64,000 nt of DNA, taken from NCBI RefSeq assembly GCF_018320785.1, contig NC_054886.1:30453732-30517731 (forward strand), written 5' to 3'. The stretch comes from Cheilinus undulatus (lineage: Eukaryota; Chordata; Actinopteri; Labriformes; Labridae). A program made the translations under genes and the position numbers. Shown here piece by piece: positions 12,145 to 23,700 of the stretch. Each line of letters starts with the position of its first letter. Positions within the stretch are counted from its first letter, which is position 1. The notes under the pieces are model-generated. The model did not search any database. It saw nothing but the letters and a program-made list of their open reading frames with translations, and was not told the origin of the DNA.

Positions 12145-12480
12145 CGGTTTAAGGCAGTGCTACTCAACCCTCTCAGCCCCATTTCTGTCATAAACTCCAA
12201 ATCTTTCTACACCATATGCATAAATAATATCCCCTATCTTCTCTAGCTGGTTTACCAAAGTCCCCTTGATCCCATCTAATAACCTTACTGGATCTCTATT
12301 TACTGTCTCCCACTTTTTAGTCCTTAGGCCATTTACCTCCAGCCTTCTGCTCATAGGTTCTCTTTCTGACTGCCAGACTGTCTTCAGTATCATCCACATC
12401 CCTTCTCCCCAGGCTATCCCCTTCCTCTTCAGAGTTGCTCAGATCCTGCAAACTGGTTTTCTACCTGCAGCTGGATGGAC
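12145..12480. other. Unidentified repeat-like stretch in lectin C intron
   Basis: It begins CAGTGCTACTCAACCCTCTC, which resembles one end of hAT-type elements, but I could not find a matching opposite end or a target duplication. It is reported as repeat-like only. Confidence 0.25.
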
Positions 12481-12839
12481 ACCAGCTGACTAAATCAACT
12501 GACTTCTTAGAAAGTGCAAAGCAATGTGGTGACCCTGCACTCCTATAACCACACACTTCATTCACCCTGATCTGTTCTAAGGCCTTTAATTAATGGTATC
12601 TTGATCCCAACCTGGCCGACACATTTCTCCCTCTCCTTCCCTCCTGTTTCACCAGCGGGTATATATTGAATGGAAAGCTGCAAACTAGTGCTACCGATCA
12701 CTTAAAAAAAGTTTTATGAGACCAATAAAAGAGGTGACATGCATCTCAATGTGGGTTTGATTGTTACCCATTTGTCTTTTTAGGCCGAAGCATATATTTG
12801 ATTTCGATTTGAAAAGTCTGGTGGTTCTACTTTAGTTGT

Positions 12840-14295
12840 ACTCAAATGACGAGACTCTGTCGTTTTACCCTTAAACCAAGCATCCCAGAGTGGACAGGGC
12901 CATATTCATCACCCCATGGGGTGGTAAATTCGACAGGTGGAGAGAGAGATTGTCAATTTTAATACAAACATGCATCCAAGTCCCTTCCACCAGAACTTGT
13001 GAGAATGTTAAAAGAATCTTTTCATACTGTTGGTCCCAGCATCCTCTCCATCACCAACAGTTGCCTCTCAACAGGATGTTTCCCCTCTGATTTCAAACAT
13101 GCAGTAGTCCAGCCTCTTCTAAAAAAAAAGAAAAAACTACTTTAGACACAAAACTTTTATCAATTTTAGACCCATTTCCAAACTCCTGTTCTTATCTAAA
13201 ATTCTTGAAAAAGTCCTTCATAAGCAATTGATTCACTTTTAACCGAAAATGGACCACTTGAGAAGTTCCAATCTGGTTTTAGAGAGAACCACAGCACAGA
13301 AACTGCTCTTTTAAAAGTTCTTAATGACTTGTTTTTAGCATCAGATGATGGCAACTGTTCAATTTTTGTTCTTTTAGATTTGAGTGCAGTGTTCGACTCA
13401 GTCGACTGCAATATGCTGATCGCCAGGCTCAAAGATTTGGTTGGGATCTAGGGACCAGCTCTAAATCTCCTTAAATCATACCTGGAAAACAAAGTTTTAA
13501 AGCATTTTTTAATGATTTATCCTCCTCCTTTTAGCTCCCCTCCTGTTTTCAGTATATATGCTGCCACTTGGTGCTCTCATAAAAAACATGGCTTAAAATT
13601 TCATTTTTATGCAGATGACTTACAGCTCTACCTCCCACTAAAAAGCCAAAGCCCACAGTCACTACAATTACTTTTCCACTGCCTCCAAGAAAAAAAAAGA
13701 CTGGCTGGCTCAAAACTTTCTATTCCTAAATGAACAAAAAACTGAAGTAGTCCTATTTGGCCAACCTGACTCCACCAGCACCCAACAGAAAGACCTTGGC
13801 CCAGTTGATTTTAGAATACATTTGAAAATGTTATCGCTAGTTTTTAAATCTCTCCATGGTTTAGCCCCCTCCTATTTATCAGACCTTTTAACCCCATATA
13901 CTCCACCTCAGTACCTCAGATCCATTGAGCAGTCCTTCCTTGTTGTCCCTAGAGTTAAACATAAACTCAGAGGTGACCGTGTTTTCTCAGGGGCAGGCCC
14001 ACATCTGTGGAACCATCTGCCTCGTCAAATTAGAGGTGGTAACACTATACATTAATTCAAGGCCCAGCTCAAAACCCACCTGTTTTCCATGGCTTTCAAT
14101 ACTGCTTAGAGACTTCTCCAATCAAAGAAACATTCTCCTCTCAATTGAATGTGTACTCTCTGCCATGTTATTGTGTCTTGTCTTGTCTAAGATCTCCTGT
14201 AATGTTTGGTTGTTTCTTATTATGCTTTAAGTGTGAAGCACTTTGGTCAGCTGAAAGCTGTTTTAAACGTGCTATATAAATAAAGTTTACTTACT
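12840..14295 (+). mobile_element. Non-LTR retrotransposon 3' fragment, L2-like
   Basis: Broken reverse-transcriptase reading frames are visible on the plus strand. The catalytic-motif region reads FYADDLQLY, preceded by a segment encoding SAVFDSVDCNMLI. Farther on comes HGLAPSYLSDLLTPYTPPQY and then FSGAGPHLWNHLP, the C-terminal signature of fish L2-type LINEs. The 3' end reads TGCTATATAAATAAAGTTTA then short TTAC repeats, the usual LINE tail. Multiple frameshifts and stops show it is dead. It lies in the intron between two lectin-domain exons of copy C, in the opposite orientation to the gene. L2 rather than a sister clade is inferred from memory of family motifs. Confidence 0.8.
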
Positions 14296-15339
14296 TACAG
14301 AATGTTTGAGCCTCTGAATGAAACATATGCAAGCAGAAGAAAGCACTGAGCCTTCAAAGTAAAAAAAAGACAGAGCTGAGAACTATAAACCTAGCGCGAG
14401 TTTGACTCATTGTGTGTTGTTTTTTGCTTTATATTTACAGTGGCTCAGTGCATCAAATGGCAAATGTATGTTTAACAGTCAACATTGTTCCTTAATAAAT
14501 AAAATTAGAAATTTTAACATTAATATTCAGATCATCTCTTAATATAATTATGACCTACTTGCCCTGTAACACGACCAAAAGCAGTGTCTATGTGATTAGA
14601 CTAAAACACAAAAAACTTAGTGAGGGTGTTCATAGAAGTATTGCAAAAGGACCTACAGTTACAATACTACAGTTAGACAACAGCAGCACTGGTGCATTCA
14701 TGTGAATGGTTCTTATTACCTCAGCTTGAGCCCAGGTGGTTTCTGTTGAAGCATAGAAAAAACAGTGATCATTGTATTCATCCCAGTCAGTGGGGCACAA
14801 CCATGATCTTTGCATGTAGAGAGCATCATCTGCGAACGAACGAACAAAGAAATGAACATTTGAAGCACCAAAGCAGAGTCTAACCTGAGCTTCAAAATTC
14901 ATTATAATGTCTGCATTCAGGGTTTTAATCAGCACATTTCCTTTGAGAAATTAATCTTAATTGTTGCTTTAAAAAAAAAAAAAAAAAATCTCAAGTTTAG
15001 GACGATGCCACTGCCATTTCAAGAGGCCTTGTGTTTTGGACGTCTGCAAAGTTAAGCATAGTTTCATCTCTTAACGTGCAAAATATTAGTATGTTCCCTC
15101 TCATTTAGTTGAGCTCAGACCAAAGTATTCTGAAAGTCTGGCAGTTGACAGCACTGCAAGCACTTCTTTTAAAGTATTCTTTTAAGTTATTGTAAAGTCA
15201 ATCTGTCCCTACATGAAAAACAGTACTGCACATTTACTGACATGCACATCCAGATTTGTACTCACAAAAGCAGCTGCTGGTGTTTTCTGTCTCTTTTCTC
15301 TTCTCGAAACTCGGCAGATCAATATTGTTTGTCAAGAAT

Positions 15340-15364
15340 TCTTTTGTGTGTGTGTGTGTGTGTG
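15340..15364. repeat. (TG)n microsatellite
   Basis: About 11 TG dinucleotides directly before an ACTAAAAC-rich dispersed repeat. Confidence 0.85.
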
Positions 15365-15367
15365 TCC

Positions 15368-15560
15368 AAGGTTGTTATAGTTAACTAAAACTAAATAACT
15401 AAAACTAAAATTCAAAAATCATTTTAGTTAACTGAAACTAAATAAAAACTAAGCTTTACCAAAAAAAAACTAAACTAACTAAAACTGTATTGTGCGCATA
15501 CAAAACTAACTAAAATAAAATAAAATAAAATAAAAATGGAGACGAAATATCCTTAGTTTT
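15368..15560. repeat. ACTAAAAC-rich dispersed repeat
   Basis: Tandem AACTAAAACTAAAT units followed by (AAAAT)n. It is the reverse-orientation relative of the TTTTAGTC repeats at 1945-2460 and 25945-26325. The next 200 bases (to about 15750) share a second block with 37500-37690 (GTTCAAACATCA then AAATAAA). Confidence 0.7.
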
Positions 15561-17219
15561 AGTCTTTGACACAACCATACTGAGTGGCACACACACAAGC
15601 CAGGGAAGTGTAAAATTGCCTGATCTGATTGACTGATTGATTAATCTGAAGACTTCACACCGTGGTAGTTTAATGTCTGGAGTTGTATTCAAACATCATC
15701 ATTAAATAAACAAAGGAAAAGTGAAGAGTGGCCTGTTTTAATATGTTTTTAAAAATGTATGACGCTCACTCAGCCCTGACATCTATAATGGAGCATAATG
15801 GAGAGAGAGACTGTGATGCAGCCCCCTGTATTATTATTTTAATATTTAGCAATAAAACTGTCAGCAGGAAAAAAAACTTAAGGCTCACAGAGATGCTGTA
15901 CATTATGATTCTATTTGTTGAGCCATGTTCTGAGTCAAATATAGGTCTATAATAATAATTTGCTGGTCTGCACAGTCCAGAAAGTTCCAGTTCCAGAGAG
16001 ATCATATCAGTATTCAGTATCAGCCAATACCCGACACCTTGGTATAGGAATTGGTACCAGGAAGGAAAAAATTGTATCGGAACATCTCTAAGATACAGAA
16101 TGCTTTGAAAAACTTAACAGCTTGGTAGTCCATCAAAACATCCTAAAGTTAAGAAAAAGGCCAGCTCACCTACAAAGTACGATACTGAGTTCAGTCCACC
16201 AGGCTTTCTTAGCACTGAAACAGTTGGAAGTGAAATACAGTAGTCAGATTTCTTTCACAGTGGGACGACAGCATATCAGGTTATAATGACAGCAGGAAGA
16301 CATGAGGAGAAAGGCATGAGGCCTCATGGCTGTCAGACAAAATCTAGTTATGAAATAACCTCAAAAGGGTACAACCCTATATCTAAAAAACATTGCTAAC
16401 ATTGTGGAAACTATGAACATCAACAGAATAAATTAATAAAAATGATATTTTCGTTGTTTATCAGAGCATTTGCCCTGAAAGCAAACTCACCTTTTCAACT
16501 GGATCGTCCCATCTTCACTGCATCAGGCTCTGCATCTGGAACAGCTGGAGTCACCATACCAATATAATTTAGAGTGTTTTATAGACATCTTTTACAGGAA
16601 AACAAAAACAAGCTCAACTATTTTATTCAAAAAATGGAACAAAGATGGACCCACCTTCTTGGATGCCTGGTTCCTCTGTTGTTTCATCAGGATCTGCTTC
16701 TGGAAAAGCTGGAGATTTAAAATAAATTCCCATTGGCTTTACTTGTCAAAGTGACTTTTCGTAGACAATATTGAGAGGCTAGCTCTTTTGTACTCTCTCT
16801 GCTCTATCTACTCTCCCTCATGAATCAGCTGACTATCAGTACACCGTGATGGTTTGGTTGTTTCTCAGAGATTTGGACTACATAGTTTATTGAGTTTATT
16901 GTTTTGGTAAAACAGAACAAATACTCACCCTCTTGGAGAAGAGCCTCTGCTGTCACATTCAACGCTGCTTCTGGAACCGCTGTAAGGTTTAACACAGCAC
17001 TTAATTTACCGGCTTCATTACAGATGCATTAGTTTTGATTTCTCTGTCAAACTCACCAGCAGCATTGGTCATGGTTATTGGCAAACACACATAGTAACAC
17101 AGTCCCCATCTTCATGGCTGAGTTGATGCAGATAGTAAAAGTGATGAATAGATTTAGACATCTTCTCTCTTTCTTGTCAAGATTCAGCTTCCTGTGTGAG
17201 GATGCTGGACTGATCAGCT

Positions 17220-17227
17220 CTTATATA
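17220..17227 (-). promoter_or_regulatory. TATA box of lectin pseudogene C
   Basis: TATATAAG on the minus strand followed by AGC, with the downstream CACACAGGAAGCTGA block shared with copy B. It is intact although the coding part is broken. Confidence 0.55.
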
Positions 17228-17659
17228 CTCTTACTTTTCTCTAAGTCTTTGTCCTCAAAGAATGCATCAATACCTTATCAGTGGTTACCATTTTATCTTA
17301 ATATTGACTTTAAAGGTTCATTAACTATTCAAGCAATGAGGAAATAAAATGCTTATCCTTCAGGGGTTCGACTGACCAATGAGACATGATAATCTGAACA
17401 GGATGGACATTTTAGACAGGAACAACAACATGAAATGTTCTAAAAATGTTTATGTGCTTTTACAGCATGGGATGTCTGAAAAGTCCTTATCTGGGTCAGA
17501 GCATTTATAATAAAACATTTTCACTTTGGTGAGGAAAATACTGGTTTACCTGGTTGTTTATACCTCCATGATAAGAACACCAATGGTTGTTACTCCTTAA
17601 CCTGTTTAAGTGACAGATTATCCAAAATAGGTTGCAGCTGTATCAGAGTTCTTAGTATG

Positions 17660-17730
17660 CAAACACCAATCTCAAAAAAGTTGGGACACTTAGTAAAATG
17701 TGATATAAAGATATGAATATAGGAATTAAC
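17660..17730. repeat. Fragment of Tc1-like family end
   Basis: CAATCTCAAAAAAGTTGGGA matches the end of the family seen at 22463-23130, 40385-40815 and 62700-63980. The fragment is cut off by the GGAT minisatellite; sequence after the minisatellite (18160 onwards) may be its continuation. Confidence 0.5.
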
Positions 17731-17786
17731 AAATAGCCCAGCATTTGACTGGTGACCAGTCCAGGATGTCTCTTTTCCCAATGACA

Positions 17787-18123
17787 GAATGGATGGATGG
17801 ATGGATGGATGGATGATGGATGGATGAAGGGATGATGGATGGATGATGGATGAATGGATGGATGGATGGATGGATGGATGGATGGATGTTGGATGTTGGA
17901 TGCTGGATGGATGAATGGATGGATGGATGGATGGATGGATGATGGATGGATGAAGGGATGATGGATGGATGTTGTATGCATAGATTGATGGATGGATGGA
18001 TGGATGGATGGATGGATGGATGGTTGGATGTTGGATGTTGGATGCTGGATGGATGGATGGATGGATGGTTGGATGTTGGATGTTGGATGCTGGATTGATG
18101 GATGGATGGATGGATGGATGGGT
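17787..18123. repeat. (GGAT)n minisatellite with higher-order units
   Basis: Runs of GGAT are interrupted by longer blocks such as TGGATGTTGGATGTTGGATG and GATGATGGATGGATGAAGGG, each repeated two or three times in the same order. This is a higher-order structure rather than a simple tetranucleotide run. ORFs crossing it on either strand are by-products of the repeat. Confidence 0.95.
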
Positions 18124-18852
18124 GGAATTTACAAATCCTTTACAACTGATATTGTATTGAATAGATCACAAAGACAAGATATCAAATGTTCAAACTGATA
18201 CTCTTCTTTCTTTCCTGGAAGACACACTTTGAAATCCCCATGATGTGTTTCATAAAAGATTGGACAAAGAGCATGTTTACCACAGTCCACACACTCCATC
18301 ACCCTTTATTTTTTAATGAAACTGTCTAAGCATCTGAGGACTAAAGACACAGATTGTTGAAGTTTGGAAAGTGGAACTCATCCTTGATCATCAAGTCCTT
18401 CTTACCTGCCACGTGGACAGTTTTATTATTCTGCCCCATGGAATCTATGAACAGGCCCAAATACAAACTGGAGCTTCTCTTATGACTGTTTAAATAAGAA
18501 GCAGATTATTCACTCTATTTTCTACCTAGCTTTGGACAATGATTGCCATGGGGGTTCCCATTCCTTTTGGATTGATTTCCTTCTCTGGAAATTCTTCTGA
18601 AACCAATAACATTTCCAAACAACTGAACAAAAGAGTTAGTTCTTATAAAGAAGAAACAGGGTGCGTATTCATTAACATGGTTAACACCACGATGTGAGAT
18701 CAAGGTCACCTGTACAGGTTGGGTGAAATCTCTTTTTTTCACAGGGGAATTTGGTGGTATCAATGTTTGATTGTTTCATGGAGAGGTATTCCCTGGAAAA
18801 AGGGCTCGCTTTGAGTATGTTTCTCTTATCCCCCCTCTCTCTCTCTCTCTAC

Positions 18853-19400
18853 AGTTGAAACCAGAAGTTTATGTACAGTGTATAAAAAGACACCTTTACT
18901 CCCCATTGTGAGATCAATCAGACTGAACTTTTCCTGTTTTAGAGTCAAACATCTTCATGCATTGCCTTTGTATTTTGTAGCATTGCCTTTAAACTGTGTG
19001 ACTTTGGTAGATTCTAACAAGAGTTTGGAATTTTGGCCCACTCCTCCTGACAGAACTGGTGTAACTGCAGGTTTGTGGGTTAATTTGCTCACACACACTT
19101 CTTCAGCTCTGCCCACAAATTTTCTCTAGGATTGAGATCGGGCCTTCATGATGGCCACTCCAAAACCCTTTGACCTTAAGCCACTGTGTAATAAATTTGG
19201 TGATATGTTTAGGGTCATTGTCCATTTGGAAGACCCATTTATGCCCAAGCTTTCACTTCCAGGCTGATGTCTTGAGATGTTGCTTCAATATTTCACAATG
19301 TTCTTTCTTCATGTTGCCATCTATTTTAGTGAATTAGTAAATGGTCCCTCAAGATATCTAGTTTTAGAGATAGGTGCCTCTCTCTTTATGATTGCAACAA
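18853..19400 (-). mobile_element. Truncated Tc1-like transposon with terminal inverted repeat
   Basis: The left end ACAGTTGAAACCAGAAGTTT then TATAAAAAGACACC is the terminal repeat typical of fish Tc1-like elements. The sequence from 19020 (CCACTCCTCCTGACAGAACT) through 19300 is the antisense strand of the Tc1 transposase region, decayed. The other end is missing; a (CT)n run (18834-18852) abuts the left terminus. Confidence 0.75.
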
Positions 19401-19501
19401 GGAAATGAATGGTTATTCTTGTGATTAAAAAAAACACACATTATGAAGATCCATACTATGGTTATCATTTTTATTGTATTCTTGTGATTTACACTCTAGA
19501 G

Positions 19502-20634
19502 CAGTTTTAGCCTGCAACCCCCCCAAAAAAAGGTGCCAGAGACCGGGGACCCCACTGCACCTGAAGATGGTTGAACACACCCATGCACATTCAAGTGTAG
19601 TCATGTGGAGAAAAGGCCGTCCACATGGGGGGATAGAGGGGAGAGCTTTCTGGAGACCATAGAGGTCAGCAAAATCATGGTCCATTGTGCCTTTATAATA
19701 ATCACTCTTATCACAGCAACAAGGTTTTTTTGTGCCATAGACAATAACCCTCTTGAAAATGTAAATCATTTTTCTTAAAAACAGAATTAAAATTAGTACA
19801 AATAAGAAAATGTCAGAAAAGGTGGTGAAATAGGATTTTAAAAGTAGCTGAAATGGGTTAAAGTGGTGAGAAATAGGCAAAAAGTAGTCAGAATGGTTTA
19901 AAGTTGGAGAAACAGGCATAAAAAGTGGTACAAGGGGTTAACAGTGGCAATATTGCCTTAACAGTGGTAGAAATGGGTTTAGAGTGGTAAAAATGGGTGG
20001 AAAGGGGGGGAAATTGGATGGTGAAAGTGGGTAAAATTGGTTTGAATTGGCAAAAATGGGTTAACTGAGGCAGAAAATAGGCAGAAAGTGGCAGAAATGG
20101 GTTAAACTGGCAAAACTGTGCAAGAAAAATAGAGAAATGTGGTTCAAATGAGTGTAGAAAGTGATGGAAATGGTTTAAAAGAGACAAAAAATGACTCTCA
20201 AGTGGAAAAAAAATGGGCAGAAATAGTGGTGAAATTGGTGTAAAGTGGAAAAGAAATGGGTAATCAGGCAAAAATTGGCGCAAATTATGTAGAATGATGA
20301 AAACTGGAAAAAAAATAGTGGCAAAAATTTGGTGGGAAAAGAGGTTAAAAGTGGCTCAAATACATACTTTCAACATTAGAACTCAATAATGGTTTAACAC
20401 ACTTTATAGCTTCAAAATGAGGTAACTGTTAGCAAGGATGCTAGCACCAACACTATTGATAAAAAACACCTGTACTGATATCATCAATAAATCACAGCAG
20501 GTTGGGGCCATTCTCTGGGGTTGTCTATGTATAAATCTCACCAAAGGACCATGTTCATAGAAATGGCTAAAATATACAAAGGCATCTGGTGACCCCCTGT
20601 CAGTGTCTTGTGACCCCTATGTTGAGAACCACTG
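19502..20634. mobile_element. Non-autonomous hAT element carrying an internal minisatellite
   Basis: The element is flanked by perfect 8-bp direct repeats CTCTAGAG (19494-19501 and 20635-20642). The right end, read inward, is CAGTGGTTCTCAACATAGGG, the classic hAT/Charlie-type terminus; the left end is CAGTTTTAGCCTGCAACC. The target matches the known NTCTAGAN preference of this group. The interior from 19860 to 20350 is a degenerate tandem array of units like AGTGGTAGAAATGGGTTAAA. There is no transposase. ORFs in the array (19425-20283) are repeat by-products. A related array lies at 45300-45740 and, inverted, at 49740-50080. Confidence 0.85.
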
Positions 20635-20720
20635 CTCTAGAGTGTGAATACAATTGAAAAGAAATATCCCTCTGCAGGATGCCCTTGGCACTGCGGGGTT
20701 CTCTGCTGTCCAAAGAGACT

Positions 20721-23700
20721 TCACAGTTTTCTTGCACAGACAAACGTCTTCAAGAAAGAGCAGGGCTGGTCATCAAATTTCTGTTCATCTGTGAAAATAC
20801 AGAGAGTAAATCAGGGATGAACTGACTAATTTTCTAATGTGCTACACAGCAAACATTTGGAAAAAGATTGACAGACTTTAATATTCTATCACCACAGATT
20901 AACCCTCGGATCCTACTATGTCCGTTTTGAGGACATTCATCATTTTTATCATCACTTTTTTGAGTTGATAGTCACATTTTTATAGATTGAGGCATCAAAT
21001 TTGGCCTAAGTTATTATTTTTCTTCAAATTAAAAAAAAAAACAAAAAAAAAGCATGTTGCCCATAGAACTCCATTGACGCTAAATAGCTCCATCCACCCT
21101 TGTTTGTCTGAAATCGGACAAAAAGGCTTCCATTAAAAACACGTTTTTGAGTTTGTATCTATGGCACCAAAACAACATATAGCAACTGTTTTTTTTGTTT
21201 TTTTTTGCAGTCAGTTGATCACCAGGGATCTAAAATTTACCATTCCACCACAGTGATCCAGCAGATCATGCCAGCACACCATTTTAACCCCTACAGCAAC
21301 GCACACATGGTTTTCCTTCCATGGACTCAGACTGTTTGGAGCGCTATTTCACCCGCTAAACACCGTCAGAATTAAATGAACCGATTCATGCCACTAGATA
21401 TGGATGTCTGAGAGTGGGCTACATGTGTAAGGAAAAGTTTGTGTTTTATTAACACCTTTCTGCATGTCCGTTTTCTGGACAAACAAGGACAGATGTAGCT
21501 AAAATATGGAATTTGGCACTACCAAAAAAATTTCAATGCATCAAAATCAATTTTACTACTCATCAATGGCATGGCCCAGACTCTATTTAATGAAAAACCT
21601 TTTTTTCTGGATCATTTTATATGGTAAATACGGTGTTTTTGTGTTTTTTACCAAAAAAACAGTGACATGGTGTTCAATAACTGGTATAAAAAGGGTGTAA
21701 CATTGATTTTTATTTATTTATTTATTTATTTTTTGTGGTTGAAGTTGTTGAAGAGATTTGAAGCAGTGAAAGTAAAAAAAAAAAATGTTGAAAATGATTA
21801 TTTTATTAACACCTTTCTGCATATCCGTTTTCTGGACAAACAAGGACAGATGTAGATAAAAATTACAAGAGAGCGAGGGTTAAAAATGTTACTCCGTGGG
21901 TCTGGTGTTAAGTGACAAGCAAATACAGATGTCTATTTTGCTACTACTTAGTCAAATCTGGTCAAATTTCAGAAAGAGAGTTCTTAATTGATTTACCTCC
22001 AAAGTTCATCAGCAGACAGTGGGCACGGGCTCGGTTATCAGGCTGTCCCACATCCCAGTAGTTAAACATGAAAGGTGAGCCATCACTCCAGAGCCAGGTA
22101 CCCTCCTGGAAGACAAGCAGACCAAAGAAGAGAAGAGACAGTATTTGTTATGCATAGATTTATGTCACTTTGAAATCCGCTGTAATCCTTAACCAACCTG
22201 TTGTGCGTCTGAGCCTCCAAGCCATGCGAGTGGGTATGTTTGAGTTTGCCTCTTTATCATTTCTTGAATGGCGTGCTGCTCGCTAAAGCTGTGTACTGAT
22301 GCAAGGTTTCCACCTCGACTCTGACAGTTTCTCTACAAATGAAGAGGACAGTCATTAGAAATGGCACTTTAATTTGGCATAACAAAAGACATTAGCTTAG
22401 ATGGCAGTCAGTCAGTTAACATTTCAATAATAAATGAAATCCAATGCTAACATATAAAACCCCAGTTCCAAAAAAGTTGGGACACTGTGGAAAATGTCAA
22501 CTAAATGCATTGATTCTCAAATCTCATAAACCAATATTTTATTCACAGTAGAACATAGGCAACAAAAGGCTGGAAAAGTAAGTGGTACTAATGAAAAACA
22601 GCCAGAGGGGCATTTTGCAACAAATAAGTGCAACCGGTCAGTAACATGACAGGGTCTAAAAGGACCATTTTATGGAGGCAGAGTCTCTCAGAAGTAAAGA
22701 CGGGCAGAAGTTCATTAACCTGTGAAAAACGGCATCTAAAAGTTGTGGAGCAATTTCAGAAAAGTGTTCCTCAATGTAAAACTGCAAAGACTTTGAATAT
22801 CCCACCATCTACAGTCTATAAAATCATTAAAAGATTCAGAGAATCTGGAGAAATCTCTGTTAGCAAGGGACAAGGTCAAAGGTCGATGTTGGTTTGCTTG
22901 TGGTTTTTGGGTCCACAGGCAGTACAGCATTAAAAAAGACACTGGAAATCACTGCACGGACTCAGGAACACTTCCAGGAATCATCGTCTGTCAGCACAGC
23001 CATCCAGGAATGCAAGTGAAAGCTGTATCATGCAAAGAAGAAGTCATATGTGAACAGGATTCAGAAACTCTGCGCCAAAGCTCATTTACAATGAACTGAG
23101 GCAAAATGGAAAACTGTTCTGTGGTCACTTTTTGCGAGTTTGGGTTGTACATTCAAAACTGACGATGCTCTTCCACTCTCTCTGCAAGCTGCTCTTCCAA
23201 CCGTCCTCCACCCCACCTCCGTCTTTTTATTCTGCTTCTGACTAAACTGGTGTCATTCTGTTGTCACTGATGCCTGCTCTGCTCTGGGGTTTTTGCTGCC
23301 TCACTCCCTGCCTTATGCTTTCCTTATCTGCATAGGAAAAGTAGGAACATGTGCTGTTCACGCTTAATACTTTCCACATAAACCACTTTCCACCTATTAA
23401 GCAAATTACATTTTTCTCTTATTTTTCTAAATATTAATGCAAATGACAGTATTTTTCAAGTCATCAGCCGTTAGAGCATAATTCAAATGTTTTTGAACAA
23501 ACTTCATAATGATAACCATTATCTTTTAAAAAATAAAAACCTCAAAATGCACTGTTCCACGTTATTAAGCGCAACAGATTTTTAAAACATTTTATTGGTT
23601 GTAAAGAACTGAAAATGGTCATTTCTTGAATTTGCAGCATTAGGAGGTCATATTTACTGAAATCAAAGCTATTTCAATCAAAAACATCTTAACAGGCAAA

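Larger units (their letters stand above)
11313..17115 (-). pseudogene. C-type lectin copy C, frameshifted ladderlectin-like pseudogene
   Basis: Same exon plan as copy B. Exons: 17057-17115 (signal peptide), propeptide-like 16929-16979, 16655-16708, 16491-16544 and 16170-16214, then lectin-domain exons 14720-14829, 11817-11950, 11614-11725 and 11313-11455. Three lesions are visible. Exon 1 has 59 nt from ATG to donor, which breaks the phase 1 frame. Exon 16491-16544 contains an in-frame TGA. Exon 11817-11950 is 134 nt instead of the 135 nt seen in copies B and D; one base is missing just after SFSEHK, giving a stop at 11876-11878. Unbroken parts still read CPTDWDEYNDHCFF, AWLGGSDVQQ and FVCAKK. 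The sugar-site triplet is EPS, not QPD, and the last exon reads on about 26 codons past the usual end. It may be inactive; a sequencing error could explain one lesion but not all three. Confidence 0.8.

Noticed and set aside
17652-18198. ORFs made of [12 protein letters not shown] and MDGWMDGW repeats
   Set aside because: Translation of the GGAT minisatellite on either strand, with no domain or splice support.
19425-20283. Minus-strand ORFs rich in Phe, Leu and Pro
   Set aside because: Product of the TGGGTTAAAGTGG tandem array inside the hAT element.
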